A DNA stretch of 64,000 bases, from contig NZ_LMSS01000007.1 of assembly GCF_001429605.1 (NCBI RefSeq), positions 310,528 through 374,527 on the forward strand, in the 5' to 3' direction. Position 1 is the first letter of the stretch, and the number at the start of each line of letters is the position of its first letter. Below, in pieces: positions 1 through 9,113 of this stretch. This DNA is from Phycicoccus sp. Soil802 (GTDB lineage Bacteria; Actinomycetota; Actinomycetes; Actinomycetales; Dermatophilaceae). The position numbers and the translations under genes are program-made. The notes under the pieces are model-generated. The model had not been told where the DNA came from. It worked only from the letters and a program-made list of their open reading frames with translations, and did no database searches.

Positions 1-1
1 C

Positions 2-178
2 CAGCAGGCGGCAATCGACGCCAACCCGGACCACGAGTTCTACAGCCTCAACATCGACGCCGGCGGTATGTGGGTGCGCCGGATCCTCGACCGGATGCTG
101 GCCGCGGAGGGCCGGGGTGGCGCAATGAGCGAGGATGGCGCAGACTCCGGGGCCGCCTCCTCGGTGCAGGCGCGATGA
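2..178 (+). CDS. Rieske aromatic-ring-hydroxylating oxygenase, C-terminal end (partial)
   Basis: The reading frame is open from the left edge and ends at the TGA at 176-178, so only the last 58 codons are present. The segment reads EFYSLNIDAGGMWVRRILDRM, which resembles the end of the catalytic alpha subunit of Rieske-type oxygenases, followed by a low-complexity tail. Its stop overlaps the start of the next gene in an ATGA at 175-178. That gene encodes a matching flavin/ferredoxin reductase, so the pair probably forms a two-component oxygenase. The Rieske centre and the mononuclear iron site lie outside the window, so the substrate cannot be inferred. Confidence 0.7.
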   Translation, partial: QQAAIDANPDHEFYSLNIDAGGMWVRRILDRMLAAEGRGGAMSEDGADSGAASSVQAR

Positions 179-1206
179 GCACCGGCACCCAGCCCGACTG
201 GCGGCGGGGACGGGTCGTCGCCAGCGACCCTGTGACACAGGAGACCCGGCGGATCACCATCGAGCGACCGGCACGCGGGCGCGCTGCCCCGGGCAGCCAC
301 CTCGATGTCCGCGTGCGGATCGGGGATGTGACCGACACCCGCTCGTACTCGGTGGTCGAGTCCGACCCCAGCGGCGGCCGGCTCACCATCAGCGTGCTGC
401 GCTGCGTACCGTCACGGGGTGGCTCGACCTTCATGCACGAGCTCGCTGTCGGCGACGAGGTCGAGGTCACCCAGCCGCTGCAGAACTTCCCGCTGCGGGT
501 CGGCGCGCGCCGGTACGTGCTCCTGGCCGGCGGGATCGGGATCACCGCGCTGGTCGAGATGGGACGGGTGCTGCACTCGCTGGGAGCCGACTACACACTC
601 GTCTACGTCGGACGCAGCCGCGGCCGGATGGCCTACCTGCGAGAGCTCACCGCGCTTCACGGCAAGCGGCTCGTGGCGGCGATCGACGACGAGGGGTCCG
701 CCCTGGACGTGGCCGCCCTCGTTGCTGGCGTTGCGCACGATCCGCTCGGTGCGGAGACGGAGCTCTACATGTGCGGCCCGATCCGGTTGATGGATGCCGT
801 TCGTCGTGAGTGGGAGGGTGCGCAGCTGCCTGCCTCGAACCTGCGCTACGAGACCTTCGGCAGCAGCGGCTGGTTCCGGCCCGAGGAGTTCACCGTCCGG
901 ATCCCCCAGCTGCAGCTCGAGACGACCGTGGGGGCGGACGAGACGATGCTGGAGGCCCTGACGCGCGCCGGCGCTGACCTCATGTACGACTGCCGCAAGG
1001 GAGAGTGCGGACTCTGCTGTATCGACATCGACCAGGTCGACGGCAGGGTGGACCATCGCGACGTCTTTCTCAGCAGCGCCCAGAAGAGCGGCGACCGGTC
1101 CTTGTGCACCTGCGTCTCCAGGATCGTCGCCGCCAGCGCACGCGACAGGCCTGCCGTCTCGCTCGTGCTGCCCGGCGCGGCTGCACGAACCCCCAGCCTT
1201 CCCTGA
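175..1206 (+). CDS. PDR/VanB-family oxygenase reductase (FMN, NAD, 2Fe-2S)
   Basis: This 343-residue protein would pass electrons from NAD(P)H through flavin and a plant-type 2Fe-2S centre to the Rieske oxygenase encoded just upstream. Visible motifs in order are the flavin-binding TRSYSVVES (about residue 48), the nucleotide-binding GGIGITALVEM (about 120) and a C-terminal ferredoxin domain with CRKGECGLC and a distal Cys in RSLCTC. This FMN, NAD, ferredoxin order is that of phthalate dioxygenase reductase and VanB. The ATG at 175 is chosen because it overlaps the upstream stop (ATGA) and begins right at the domain; an in-frame ATG at 70 lies inside the upstream gene. The tail after the ferredoxin domain is somewhat long for the family. 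Confidence 0.85.
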   Translation: MSTGTQPDWRRGRVVASDPVTQETRRITIERPARGRAAPGSHLDVRVRIGDVTDTRSYSVVESDPSGGRLTISVLRCVPSRGGSTFMHELAVGDEVEVTQPLQNFPLRVGARRYVLLAGGIGITALVEMGRVLHSLGADYTLVYVGRSRGRMAYLRELTALHGKRLVAAIDDEGSALDVAALVAGVAHDPLGAETELYMCGPIRLMDAVRREWEGAQLPASNLRYETFGSSGWFRPEEFTVRIPQLQLETTVGADETMLEALTRAGADLMYDCRKGECGLCCIDIDQVDGRVDHRDVFLSSAQKSGDRSLCTCVSRIVAASARDRPAVSLVLPGAAARTPSLP

Positions 1207-1220
1207 CCGAACGGAGTCTC

Positions 1221-2162
1221 ATGTCTGCCCTCTCGCAGCCGATGGTGGCCTCGCTGGCCGCCAAGGCCATGCAGCGCCTCGTCGTTGCCGGCCAAGGCCG
1301 GAGCAAGCGCCGCTCCCCCCTCGCGCGCTTCCCGGACGTCCCACGCGACGCCTTCGAGCTGTCGATCCCGACCTCGATCGCACCCGCCAGGGCTGTCGTG
1401 TACCTGCCTGCGAAGACGGACGGCAACCCGCCTCCCGTGCACGTCAACTTCCACGGGGGCGGCTACGTCATGCCGCTCCTCGACGGGGATGACCCCTTGT
1501 GCCGGTTCCTCGCCGCCGATGCGGGTGTCGCCGTCATCAACGTGGACTACGTCCTCGCTCCCCAGCACCCGTTCCCGGCGGCGCCCCGACAGGCGTTCGA
1601 GGTGGTCCGGTGGGCCGCCTCACACGGTGCCCAGCACGGCTGGGACGGCACCCGTCTCACCGTGGGCGGCCAGAGCGCCGGGGGCGGGCTCGCGGCGGCA
1701 GTCGCGCGCCAGGCCCTCGAGGAGGGCGGCCCTGCCCTCGCACTCCAGGTGCTTCACTACCCACCGCTCGACCTCGCAACCAGTGCCAAGGACAAGCGCG
1801 CCTCCATCCCCAAGCCGTTCCTCCGCCCGTGGATGGCCGAGATCTTCGACAGCTCCTACGTCCCCGACCGGCAGGCCCGCTTCGACCGCCTCGTCTCACC
1901 GGCCAACCCGGCGGACGACGAGGACCTGACCGGAATCGCCCCTGCCCTCGTCATCACGGCGGCCTTCGACCTGCTCAAGGCAGAAGGGGCGCGGTACGCC
2001 GACCGACTCCGACGAGCCGGCGCCCTGGTCGAGCACCACGACGTGTCAGACGCCGACCACGGGTACGACGGCGAGGACGACGCCAAGGCACGTGCTGCCT
2101 ACTCCCTGATCGCCCGTCACGTCCACCGGGCCACCACCCCTGAGGAGGCCAAGGCCCCCTGA
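1221..2162 (+). CDS. alpha/beta hydrolase, HSL-type esterase
   Basis: This 313-residue carboxylesterase of the hormone-sensitive-lipase family has the oxyanion motif HGGGY (about residue 76), the nucleophile elbow GQSAGG, the acid in AAFDLLKAEG and the His in DADHGYDGE, so the catalytic triad is complete. It has no signal peptide and should be cytoplasmic. The ATG at 1221 follows a purine-rich ACGGAG; in-frame codons further upstream lie inside the reductase gene. It follows the reductase by 14 bases in the same direction and may hydrolyse an ester connected with the oxygenase substrate. That link rests on position only. Confidence 0.85.
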   Translation: MSALSQPMVASLAAKAMQRLVVAGQGRSKRRSPLARFPDVPRDAFELSIPTSIAPARAVVYLPAKTDGNPPPVHVNFHGGGYVMPLLDGDDPLCRFLAADAGVAVINVDYVLAPQHPFPAAPRQAFEVVRWAASHGAQHGWDGTRLTVGGQSAGGGLAAAVARQALEEGGPALALQVLHYPPLDLATSAKDKRASIPKPFLRPWMAEIFDSSYVPDRQARFDRLVSPANPADDEDLTGIAPALVITAAFDLLKAEGARYADRLRRAGALVEHHDVSDADHGYDGEDDAKARAAYSLIARHVHRATTPEEAKAP

Positions 2163-2219
2163 GCTTCCGCTCCGCCGAAATCGGCCCATCGCCGCCTCCT
2201 TGGCGCGTGTGGCGATCGG

Positions 2220-3704
2220 TCAGGCATCGAAGACGACCGGCTCATTGCTGCGTGTGCCACTCGTGAACCTGGGCAGGAACCGGGCACCCACCGTGAGCAG
2301 CAGGGCGATCAGGAACTGGATGCCGACCGTGGTCGCGAAGGCGGTCGGGATGCTGTGCGGCTCGAGGGCGAGGTAGATGGTGCCGAGGGTGGCCACGCCC
2401 AACGCGAGGCCGGACTGCTGGAGCGTGATCAGGACGCCGCCTCCGATGCCGGCGTGGTGCGCCGGGACGTCGGTGATCACGACGCGGAACAGACCGGCGA
2501 ACAGCAGAGACTGGCCGGCGCCGATCAACGCCAGTGGCCCGGCGAGCGCGACGAGGGCGACGTGCGGCCAGGTTTCGACCATGACTGTGGCGATGAGGGC
2601 CAGACCGAGGGCCTGGGTTGCGGCGCCGGCGGCGATGGCGGCGCGGCCGTACCGGTTGATGATCTTCGCGCTGACGAGGGAGCCGAGGAGGAACATCGCG
2701 GCCATCGGCAGGATCGACAGCCCGCCGACCAGTGCGTCCGCGTGCAGCCCGTTCTGCACGGTGAGTGCGAAGACGAACATGAAGGAACCGAAGCCCACGC
2801 TGAATGGCAGGACCATCGCCAGGCCGCGCGCCATGGACGGCAACCTGAGCACGGATGGCGGCAGCAGCGGAGTGAGTCCCGCGCGCTCGCTGCGCCGTTC
2901 GACTCTGACTGTGAGGGCGCCCAGCACGACGGCCAACCCGAGCAGCGCCCAGGTCCAGGTCGGCCAGCCGAGCGTGTGACCCAGGCTCAGCGGCAGCAAC
3001 AGCGCGACGAGGGTCCCGCCGAACAGCAGAGTGCCCGGCAGGTCGACGTGGCTTGGGTGCGGCGACCGGGTGGCTGGGACGACGTGTCCGGCGATGTAGT
3101 ACACGGCGACGCCGAGTGGCACGTTGATCAGGAAGATCGGTCGCCAGGAGGACCCGGCGATGTCCGCGGTCACCAGCAGCCCGCCGGCGAGCTGTCCGAC
3201 GACGGCGGCGATGCCGGACGTCGCCCCGTAGAGCGCCAGCGCGCGAGTCTTGCGTTCACCCTCCAGCACCGCATGGAACGTCGCCAGGACCTGCGGGACC
3301 AGCGCAGCCGCGGTCGCGCCCTGGACCAGCCGCGCCGCGACCAGGACCCAGGTGTTCGGGGCGAGGCCGCAGGCGGCCGACGCGAGCACGAATCCGGCAG
3401 CGCCGATCTGGAAGAGGCGATGCCGCCCCATGCGGTCGCCAAGCCGCCCGCCAAGGACCAGCAAGGCTGCGTAGGCCAAACCGTAGGCAGCGACCACCAG
3501 TTCGAGTGCACCGGGGGTCGCACGCAGCGACCTGCCGATGCTGGGCAGCGCCACGTTGACGATGAAGAAGTCCGCGATCGGCAGGAAGGCACCAGCCAGG
3601 AGGATGAACACGCCCAAGGGGTGGAGGCCTCCGGCCCGGGCCACCTCGCGCGGCGAGCCTCGGCGGGTTCCTGCGACGCCGGCTTGGACAACGACTTCGG
3701 TCAT
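2220..3704 (-). CDS. MFS drug exporter, DHA2 (EmrB/QacA) family
   Basis: A 494-residue integral membrane protein with about 14 hydrophobic segments, the size and layout of proton-driven DHA2 multidrug exporters. The loop between segments 2 and 3 carries motif A, seen as GGRLGDRMGRHR, and the first segment contains the family-typical DFFIVNVALPSI. It is divergent from a MarR-type regulator across a 102-base AT-rich spacer that holds palindromes, the usual arrangement of a self-regulated efflux pair. The exported compound cannot be read from sequence; toxic aromatics handled by the neighbouring oxygenase are one possibility. Confidence 0.88.
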   Translation of the reverse strand: MTEVVVQAGVAGTRRGSPREVARAGGLHPLGVFILLAGAFLPIADFFIVNVALPSIGRSLRATPGALELVVAAYGLAYAALLVLGGRLGDRMGRHRLFQIGAAGFVLASAACGLAPNTWVLVAARLVQGATAAALVPQVLATFHAVLEGERKTRALALYGATSGIAAVVGQLAGGLLVTADIAGSSWRPIFLINVPLGVAVYYIAGHVVPATRSPHPSHVDLPGTLLFGGTLVALLLPLSLGHTLGWPTWTWALLGLAVVLGALTVRVERRSERAGLTPLLPPSVLRLPSMARGLAMVLPFSVGFGSFMFVFALTVQNGLHADALVGGLSILPMAAMFLLGSLVSAKIINRYGRAAIAAGAATQALGLALIATVMVETWPHVALVALAGPLALIGAGQSLLFAGLFRVVITDVPAHHAGIGGGVLITLQQSGLALGVATLGTIYLALEPHSIPTAFATTVGIQFLIALLLTVGARFLPRFTSGTRSNEPVVFDA

Positions 3705-3739
3705 GACACGCCCACTTCGTAGAGTGTTAATGCTTTCAT

Positions 3740-3780
3740 AATCAATATAGATTCATAACTACGCTTTTCTCATACGTATG
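3740..3780. promoter_or_regulatory. Divergent operator region between MFS exporter and MarR gene
   Basis: This spacer is much more AT-rich than its surroundings. It contains an inverted repeat AATCAATATAGATT at 3740-3753, symmetric except at two positions, and a perfect palindrome CATACGTATG at 3771-3780. Short AT-rich dyads between a MarR gene and a divergent exporter are typical MarR binding sites. Which dyad is bound is not known. Confidence 0.5.
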
Positions 3781-3806
3781 TCAAGCGGAGCAGTTAGGGT
3801 GTCGGA

Positions 3807-4283
3807 ATGGTTGCCAGAGGTGGACGACGCCCCCGTGGGGCACGTCGAGCCGACCAACGCTGGGCCGAGCTCGGCGACCTCGCACTGGTCGTCGCCCGGG
3901 AGATCCAGATCCGGCCCTACCTCGACGAGCGCGTCCTGCACCTCTCGCCGTCCGAGGGCATGGTGATGCGCCACCTCCAAGGGGGCGACGCCGCGACCCC
4001 CACCAGCATCGCCGCTGCCGTCGGACTGCAACGCACGAACGTCTCCACGGTGCTACGCGGCCTCGAGCAGAAGGGCCTCATCGAACGCAGCACGAACACC
4101 GAGGACCGGCGCGTGGTCACCGTGCAGCTGAGCGAACGCGGGCGCGGGCACTACGAGCTGGCCCGCAACGAGTGGGCCGCCGCAGTAGCCTCGGCCGCCG
4201 GCAACGACACCCGCCAGCTCGACGCAGCCATCGAGCTCCTGACCCGAGTCCGAGACGGAATGACTTCGTACCGGCGAGGCTGA
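3807..4283 (+). CDS. MarR-family transcriptional regulator
   Basis: A 158-residue winged-helix protein. The helix-turn-helix region reads about PTSIAAAVGLQRTNVSTVLR and is followed by the wing with GLIERSTNTEDRRVV, the conserved MarR DxR signature. It probably represses the divergent DHA2 exporter and itself, with ligand-released repression as usual for the family. The ATG at 3807 gives a normal family length; the first 20 residues are Arg-rich and a slightly later start cannot be excluded. Confidence 0.85.
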   Translation: MVARGGRRPRGARRADQRWAELGDLALVVAREIQIRPYLDERVLHLSPSEGMVMRHLQGGDAATPTSIAAAVGLQRTNVSTVLRGLEQKGLIERSTNTEDRRVVTVQLSERGRGHYELARNEWAAAVASAAGNDTRQLDAAIELLTRVRDGMTSYRRG

Positions 4284-4411
4284 TCCTCCTGGGCGAGACA
4301 CCGCGACTACCACCACCCCGCAATCGAGCGCGGGCAACGCGCGGGGCAACGCGCTACCCGGAGGCGTTGGCGGGAGACGACGAGCGACTCGCCCACGCAC
4401 AGGAGAACAGA

Positions 4412-5140
4412 TCAAGTCTTCGACAGCCAGCTGCCTGCCCGAGAGCCGAACTCTCTGGCAGAGAGGGCTCCGGCGCCGCTGGGCAGGGTCCCGAGCAGGG
4501 GTGCGTTGGCGACCCGTGGGAGGTCGAGCAGGTTCGACTGCTCAGCCAAACCGGGCTGCGTCGGGTACGAGCCGACCACGACCCCCAGCAGTGGGAGCCC
4601 CCGGGAGGCCAGTGCCTCGGCGGTGAGGGCGGTGTGGTTGAGGGTCCCGAGGCTGGGACTGGCCACCAGGATGAACCCGGTGCTCATCCCCTTGTACCGC
4701 AACGCTGTTCCGATGTCGGCCAACGTGCCGCCGCGGCTGTCGAGCCGTACCAGCAGCCCACCGGCCCCCTCGACCAGCACGACGTCGACGTCGGTCGCGA
4801 TGGCCGCAATCGCCCGCGCGTGCTCGGCGACGGGAGGCAGGGTCAGCTCCTCGAGCCGTGCCGCCGCGTCCGGCGCCAGTGGTGCCCGGAGCCGGACGAA
4901 CTCGTGGAAGGTGACGCCCGGGTCGTCGCCGAGCAGCGTCTGGACGGTCTGGATGTCCCCGTCCTCGCCTTCGGTCACCCCCGTCTGCACTGGCTTCACC
5001 ACGGCCACCGCGGCCCCGCGTCGGCGCAGCATCACGGCGAGGGCGGCCGTCACGACGGTCTTCCCCACGTCGGTGCTGGTGCCGGTGACGACGACGACCT
5101 TGGGCAGGGAGATCGGGTCGGAGGTGTCGGGGTCAGCCAT
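4412..5140 (-). CDS. bioD: ATP-dependent dethiobiotin synthetase
   Basis: This 242-residue enzyme closes the ureido ring of dethiobiotin from 7,8-diaminopelargonate, CO2 and ATP. The P-loop is seen in VVVVTGTSTDVGKTVV near the N-terminus, and EGAGGLLVRL is the conserved switch segment. It is the last gene of the biotin operon, 22 bases after the bioF stop. The ATG at 5140 gives the usual length. A GTG at 5170 that overlaps the bioF stop is an alternative coupled start that would add ten residues, and a more distal in-frame ATG at 5233 lies within bioF and is unlikely. Confidence 0.93.
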   Translation of the reverse strand: MADPDTSDPISLPKVVVVTGTSTDVGKTVVTAALAVMLRRRGAAVAVVKPVQTGVTEGEDGDIQTVQTLLGDDPGVTFHEFVRLRAPLAPDAAARLEELTLPPVAEHARAIAAIATDVDVVLVEGAGGLLVRLDSRGGTLADIGTALRYKGMSTGFILVASPSLGTLNHTALTAEALASRGLPLLGVVVGSYPTQPGLAEQSNLLDLPRVANAPLLGTLPSGAGALSAREFGSRAGSWLSKT

Positions 5141-5162
5141 GTCGGGGTCGGGCTCCGTCGGG

Positions 5163-6287
5163 TCAGCCACGCGCGACCAGTCCCCGCAAGACCTCGACCG
5201 CGTGGTCGAGCACGTCGGGCCCGTGATCCGCATGGGCCGTCAGCCGCAGCCGCGAGCTGCCGTCCGGCGTGGATGGCGGCCGGAAACAACCGATGTGTAT
5301 GCCGCGCTGCTTCGCTTGGGCGACCGCCGCGAGGGCCTCCGCGGGTCCGGGCATCGTGACCGAGAGGACCGCCCCGGCCGGGGCGTCCACGCCGCAGGCC
5401 TCGGCCAGTCGTGCCGAGTTGGCCCGCGCAGCGGCCGGCAGGTGAACGTCGCCGGCCAGGACGTCGAGGGCACCCAGCGCCGCCCCCGCGGCAGCCGGCG
5501 CCAGTCCAGTGTCGTAGATGAACGGACGCGCCGTGTTGACGAGGTGGTCCCGCACCGCCTCGTGCGCGAGCACCGCTCCCCCTTGGGCCGCAAGCGATTT
5601 CGAGAGCGTGACGGTGACGACGACGTGCTCGCGGGCGATGACACCGGCCTGCGCGGCGCCGCCCTCACCACGCTCCCCCACGACCCCGAGTCCGTGGGCG
5701 TCGTCCACGACCAGCACGGCACCGAGCTCCTCGGCAAGGCCAGCCAGCGGCCCCAGCGGAGCGGCGTCGCCGAGCACCGAGTAGACCGACTCCACCACGA
5801 CGATGGCTCGCGGCTGGATGCGGGTGGTGAGCAGCTCGCGGACGTGGTCGAGGTCGTTGTGGCGGCTGACGGCGACCGTTCCTCGGCTGAGGCGGGCCCC
5901 GTCGATGAGGGAGGCATGGGCGTGGGCGTCGGAGACGATCAGGGTCTCCGGGTCGGCCAGGGAGGTCAGGACGGCGAGGTTCGCGTGGTAGCCCGTCGAC
6001 AGCACCAGCCCCGCTGGCGCCCCGGTGAGGCGGCACAGCGCGCGCTCCAGCTCCTCGTGGATCTCCAGCGTGCCGGTCACCAGCCGGGACGCCCCCGCTC
6101 CGCCGCCGTACGTTTCCGCCGCGGCGACGGCGCCCGCGACGACGGCCGGGTGCCGGCGCAGGCCCAGGTAGTCGTTGCCCGCCAGGTCGACCAGCTCACC
6201 GGTCTTGAACGGCCTGACCTCGCGGCGCAGCCCGCGGCGGTCACGCTCGTCGGCGCGGTCGGCCAGCCAGTCCAGGAACGCACTCAC
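5163..6287 (-). CDS. bioF: 8-amino-7-oxononanoate synthase
   Basis: This 374-residue PLP enzyme of the alpha-oxoamine synthase family condenses pimeloyl-ACP (or pimeloyl-CoA) with alanine. The fold-type I landmarks are visible: LAGNDYLGL near the N-terminus, VVDDAHGLGVVG holding the PLP-ring Asp and His, and TLSKSLAAQGG holding the Schiff-base lysine. It starts with GTG at 6287, 12 bases after the bioA stop, and lies inside the bioB-bsaP-bioA-bioF-bioD operon. Confidence 0.94.
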   Translation of the reverse strand: MSAFLDWLADRADERDRRGLRREVRPFKTGELVDLAGNDYLGLRRHPAVVAGAVAAAETYGGGAGASRLVTGTLEIHEELERALCRLTGAPAGLVLSTGYHANLAVLTSLADPETLIVSDAHAHASLIDGARLSRGTVAVSRHNDLDHVRELLTTRIQPRAIVVVESVYSVLGDAAPLGPLAGLAEELGAVLVVDDAHGLGVVGERGEGGAAQAGVIAREHVVVTVTLSKSLAAQGGAVLAHEAVRDHLVNTARPFIYDTGLAPAAAGAALGALDVLAGDVHLPAAARANSARLAEACGVDAPAGAVLSVTMPGPAEALAAVAQAKQRGIHIGCFRPPSTPDGSSRLRLTAHADHGPDVLDHAVEVLRGLVARG

Positions 6288-6299
6288 GCGGGCATCCTC

Positions 6300-7637
6300 T
6301 CAGCCGTGCACCGTGGCGACGGACTGCACCATGGCGTCGCAGACGGTGGCCAGGTCCTCGGCGGACGTGACGTAGGGCGGCATCGCGTAGACGAGGTCGC
6401 GGAACGGCCGGATCCAGACGCCACGCGCCAGCGCTGCAGCCGTGAGCTCGGCAACCCGCGCCGGCTCCCGCAGCTGGATCACGCCGACTCCCCCGAGGAC
6501 ACGGACATCAGCCACGGCAGGGAGGTCGGCGGCGGGCTTCAGGCCGGTGGTCAGACCAGCCTCCAGACCCCGCACCTGGGCACTGAAGTCGTTGTCCTGC
6601 ACCAGGTCGAGACTCGCCAAGGCCACTGCACAGGCCAACGGGTTGGCCATGAAGGTGGGCCCGTGCATCAACGCTCCCCCGGCCCGCTCGGTGCTCACAC
6701 CGATGGCCACCTCGTCGGTGCACAGGACCGCCGCCAGCGTGACGTAGCCGCCCGTGAGTGCCTTGCCGACGCACACGATGTCGGGCACGACCCCGGCGCG
6801 CTCCATCGCGAACAGGGTCCCGGTGCGGCCGAACCCGGTGGCGATCTCGTCGAAGATCACGAGAGCACCGTGTTCGCGGGCCAGCTCGGCCAGGACCTGC
6901 ACCACGCGCGGGCTGTGGAACCGCATCCCTCCTGCGCCCTGGAGCAGTGGTTCCAGGATGACCGCGGCGACCTCGTGCGCGTGCGCCGCGAAGAGCTCAC
7001 GGGTCTGGCGCTCCCACGCCAGCAGGGCCGGGTCGTCCGCCGCGACGTCGATGCCCGCCGGGGGGATGGGCGCGAAGACGTGCTCGGGCAGGATGCCGGT
7101 GAAGAGCGTGTGCATTCCCCCGACCGGGTCGGTCACCGACATGGGCGAGAAGGTGTCGCCGTGGTAGCCACCGCGGATCGTGAAGAACCGGGTGCGCCGG
7201 GCGCCGGCTCCGCCCCCGACGCCGACCTGGAACTGCAGCGCCATCTTCATCGCCACCTCCACGGACACCGAGCCCGAGTCGGCGAAGAACACCCGCTGCA
7301 GAGCCGCTGGGGTCAGCGCCACGAGCCGCTCGGCCAAGGCGATGGCGGGCTCATGGGTCAGGCCGCCGAACATCACGTGGCTCATCCGCGAGAGCTGGGC
7401 CCGCACCGCGTCGTCGAGCTCTGGCACGGCGTAGCCGTGGATGGCACACCACCACGACGACATGGCGTCGATGGCCTCCACAGCCGAGCCACCCGGCATA
7501 CGCAAGGACAGGCGGACGCCCGCGGCGGACTCCACGAGGTAGGACGCGGCAGCCGAGCCAGCCGACGAGTAGGGGTGCCAGACGTGGTCGCGGTCGAAGG
7601 CCATCAAGCGGTCGAAGCCAGCCACGCCGTCAACCAT
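6300..7637 (-). CDS. bioA: Adenosylmethionine--8-amino-7-oxononanoate aminotransferase
   Basis: This 445-residue class III aminotransferase uses S-adenosylmethionine as amino donor to make 7,8-diaminopelargonate. It begins with the BioA hallmark WHPYSS, contains [14 protein letters not shown] and the Asp in [15 protein letters not shown], and the Schiff-base lysine is in [15 protein letters not shown]. Its ATG (7637-7635) overlaps the end of the small upstream gene by 8 bases, indicating coupled translation. Confidence 0.95.
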   Translation of the reverse strand: MVDGVAGFDRLMAFDRDHVWHPYSSAGSAAASYLVESAAGVRLSLRMPGGSAVEAIDAMSSWWCAIHGYAVPELDDAVRAQLSRMSHVMFGGLTHEPAIALAERLVALTPAALQRVFFADSGSVSVEVAMKMALQFQVGVGGGAGARRTRFFTIRGGYHGDTFSPMSVTDPVGGMHTLFTGILPEHVFAPIPPAGIDVAADDPALLAWERQTRELFAAHAHEVAAVILEPLLQGAGGMRFHSPRVVQVLAELAREHGALVIFDEIATGFGRTGTLFAMERAGVVPDIVCVGKALTGGYVTLAAVLCTDEVAIGVSTERAGGALMHGPTFMANPLACAVALASLDLVQDNDFSAQVRGLEAGLTTGLKPAADLPAVADVRVLGGVGVIQLREPARVAELTAAALARGVWIRPFRDLVYAMPPYVTSAEDLATVCDAMVQSVATVHG

Positions 7638-7836
7638 CGCTGCGGGTCTCTCCGTGGACGGCGCACTGCGCGGACCAGCCGCGTGGGAGCACCTGCACCT
7701 TCATCCGGCGACGGCACCGCTCGCAGAACCGCGGCGGCTCAAGGGTGAGCGCCCGGTCGCACGCGGCATGGTCGGCGCCCTCCCGCGCCCGTCCGCAGCG
7801 TCCGCACCACGGGCCCTCACTCGGCATACCCGTCAC
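7630..7836 (-). CDS. bsaP: Biotin synthase auxiliary protein
   Basis: A 68-residue Cys-rich protein with CGRCG near the N-terminus, a further Cys in AACDR, CERCRR, and a Cys in QCAVHGE. It lies directly between bioB (4-base gap) and bioA (8-base overlap). Size, Cys pattern and position match the actinobacterial BsaP family (mycobacterial Rv1590-like), reported to be an iron-sulfur protein needed by type-I-like biotin synthases of these bacteria, possibly in maintaining the auxiliary cluster that donates sulfur. The assignment rests on context and motif because the protein is very short. Confidence 0.8.
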   Translation of the reverse strand: MTGMPSEGPWCGRCGRAREGADHAACDRALTLEPPRFCERCRRRMKVQVLPRGWSAQCAVHGETRSDG

Positions 7837-7840
7837 GCTC

Positions 7841-8857
7841 TCAGAACGTCTCGCTCAACGCCTTGATCGGCATCTCCAGCTCGGAGAGCAGGCCGAGGTC
7901 TTCCTTCGGGTCGCGGCCCAGGGTGGTCAGGTAGTTGCCGACGATCACGGCGTTGATCCCGCCGAGCAGCCCCTCGCGGGTGCCGAGGTCGCCCAGGGTG
8001 AGCTCGCGCCCACCGGCGTACCGCAGGATCGTCCGCGGGAGCGCGAGCCGGAACGCCGCGATCGTGCGCAGGGCGTCCCGCGAGTCCATCACCGGCAGGT
8101 CACCGAACGGCGTCCCCGGGCGCGGGTTGAGGAAGTTCAGCGGCACCTCGTGGGGGGCCAGCTCACCCAGCTGTGCGGCCAGCTCGGCGCGCTGCTCGAG
8201 CGTCTCACCCATGCCGACGAGCCCGCCGCAGCAGAGCTCCATGCCGGACTCCTTGACCATGAGGCAGGTGTCCCAGCGCTCCTCGAACGAGTGCGTCGTC
8301 ACCACCTGCGGGAAGAACGACCGCCCCGCCTCGAGGTTGTGGTTGTAACGGTGCACGCCCATGTCGACCAGGTCGTCGACCTGCTCCTGGCTGAGCATGC
8401 CCAAGGAGGCCGCCACCTGGATGTCGACCTCCGCCTTGATGGCCGCCACACCCTCGCGCATCTGGGTCATCAGGCGGGCGTCGGGACCCCGCACCGCAGC
8501 GACGATGCAGAACTCGCTGGCCCCGGTCTCACGCGTCTGCCTGGCCGCGCGGACCAGCTCGGGGATGTCCAGCCAGACCGAGCGCACCGGGGAGCTGAAC
8601 TGGCCCGACTGGCTGCAGAAGTGGCAGTCCTCGGGGCAACCGCCGGTCTTGATCGAGACGATGCCCTCGACCTCGACCTCGGGCCCGTTGAACTGCAGCC
8701 GCACCTCGTGGGCCAGGGCGAGCAGCTCCTCGAGCTGGTCGTCGGAGGTCTGCAGCACGGCGAGGATCTGGTCGTAGCCCAACGGCTCACCCCGCCCAAG
8801 CACCTGCTCACGGGCGATCGAGAGGATGTCTGCGCTGACGGTTGCCTCGGCGGTCAT
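7841..8857 (-). CDS. bioB: Biotin synthase (radical SAM)
   Basis: This 338-residue enzyme inserts sulfur into dethiobiotin. The radical-SAM cluster motif is [13 protein letters not shown] (CxxxCxxC) at about residues 60-70, preceded by [22 protein letters not shown] and [11 protein letters not shown], and the later RYAGGRE, are further BioB landmarks. It is the first gene of the minus-strand biotin operon, so the promoter should lie in the 256-base spacer before it. The neighbouring small Cys-rich protein fits the actinobacterial group that needs BsaP. Confidence 0.96.
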   Translation of the reverse strand: MTAEATVSADILSIAREQVLGRGEPLGYDQILAVLQTSDDQLEELLALAHEVRLQFNGPEVEVEGIVSIKTGGCPEDCHFCSQSGQFSSPVRSVWLDIPELVRAARQTRETGASEFCIVAAVRGPDARLMTQMREGVAAIKAEVDIQVAASLGMLSQEQVDDLVDMGVHRYNHNLEAGRSFFPQVVTTHSFEERWDTCLMVKESGMELCCGGLVGMGETLEQRAELAAQLGELAPHEVPLNFLNPRPGTPFGDLPVMDSRDALRTIAAFRLALPRTILRYAGGRELTLGDLGTREGLLGGINAVIVGNYLTTLGRDPKEDLGLLSELEMPIKALSETF

Positions 8858-8974
8858 GGAGCGAGTGTGGCGCAGCCGTGGGTGGGTTGCGGACCGATCT
8901 CAAACCCCGAACGTCCAGGCGGCCGGCGGCGCCCGAATCGCCGGCTCCCCGCTCCGTGTCGGGCGGTAGCCTTC

Positions 8975-9006
8975 TCGCGATGTGGTCCAGTCGCGATGTG
9001 GTCCAG
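8975..9006. repeat. Perfect 16-bp tandem repeat (two units)
   Basis: The unit TCGCGATGTGGTCCAG occurs twice head to tail with no mismatch, in the spacer between the divergent bioB and aldo/keto reductase genes. Beyond this repeat the 256-base spacer shows no gene. It could be a regulator site for either gene or a recent slippage duplication; no known box was recognised. Confidence 0.8.
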
Positions 9007-9113
9007 TCGTTACCTGGTTCAGCTCGGATACCAGCGACGCAGGCCCACGCCTGAGTCAGGCGAGGAACAGGCTCTCGAGCGGACAGACCACGGCCTGAAA
9101 GGGGCGAGCGTCG

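Noticed and set aside
2187-2215. Weak stem between the convergent esterase and MFS genes as a bidirectional terminator
   Set aside because: Only a short interrupted ATCGCC/GGCGAT pairing is possible; support is too weak to annotate.
4506-7748. A 1,080-codon open frame on the plus strand across the biotin genes
   Set aside because: It is antisense to bioD, bioF and bioA, has the composition of a GC-rich shadow frame and shows no recognisable domain.
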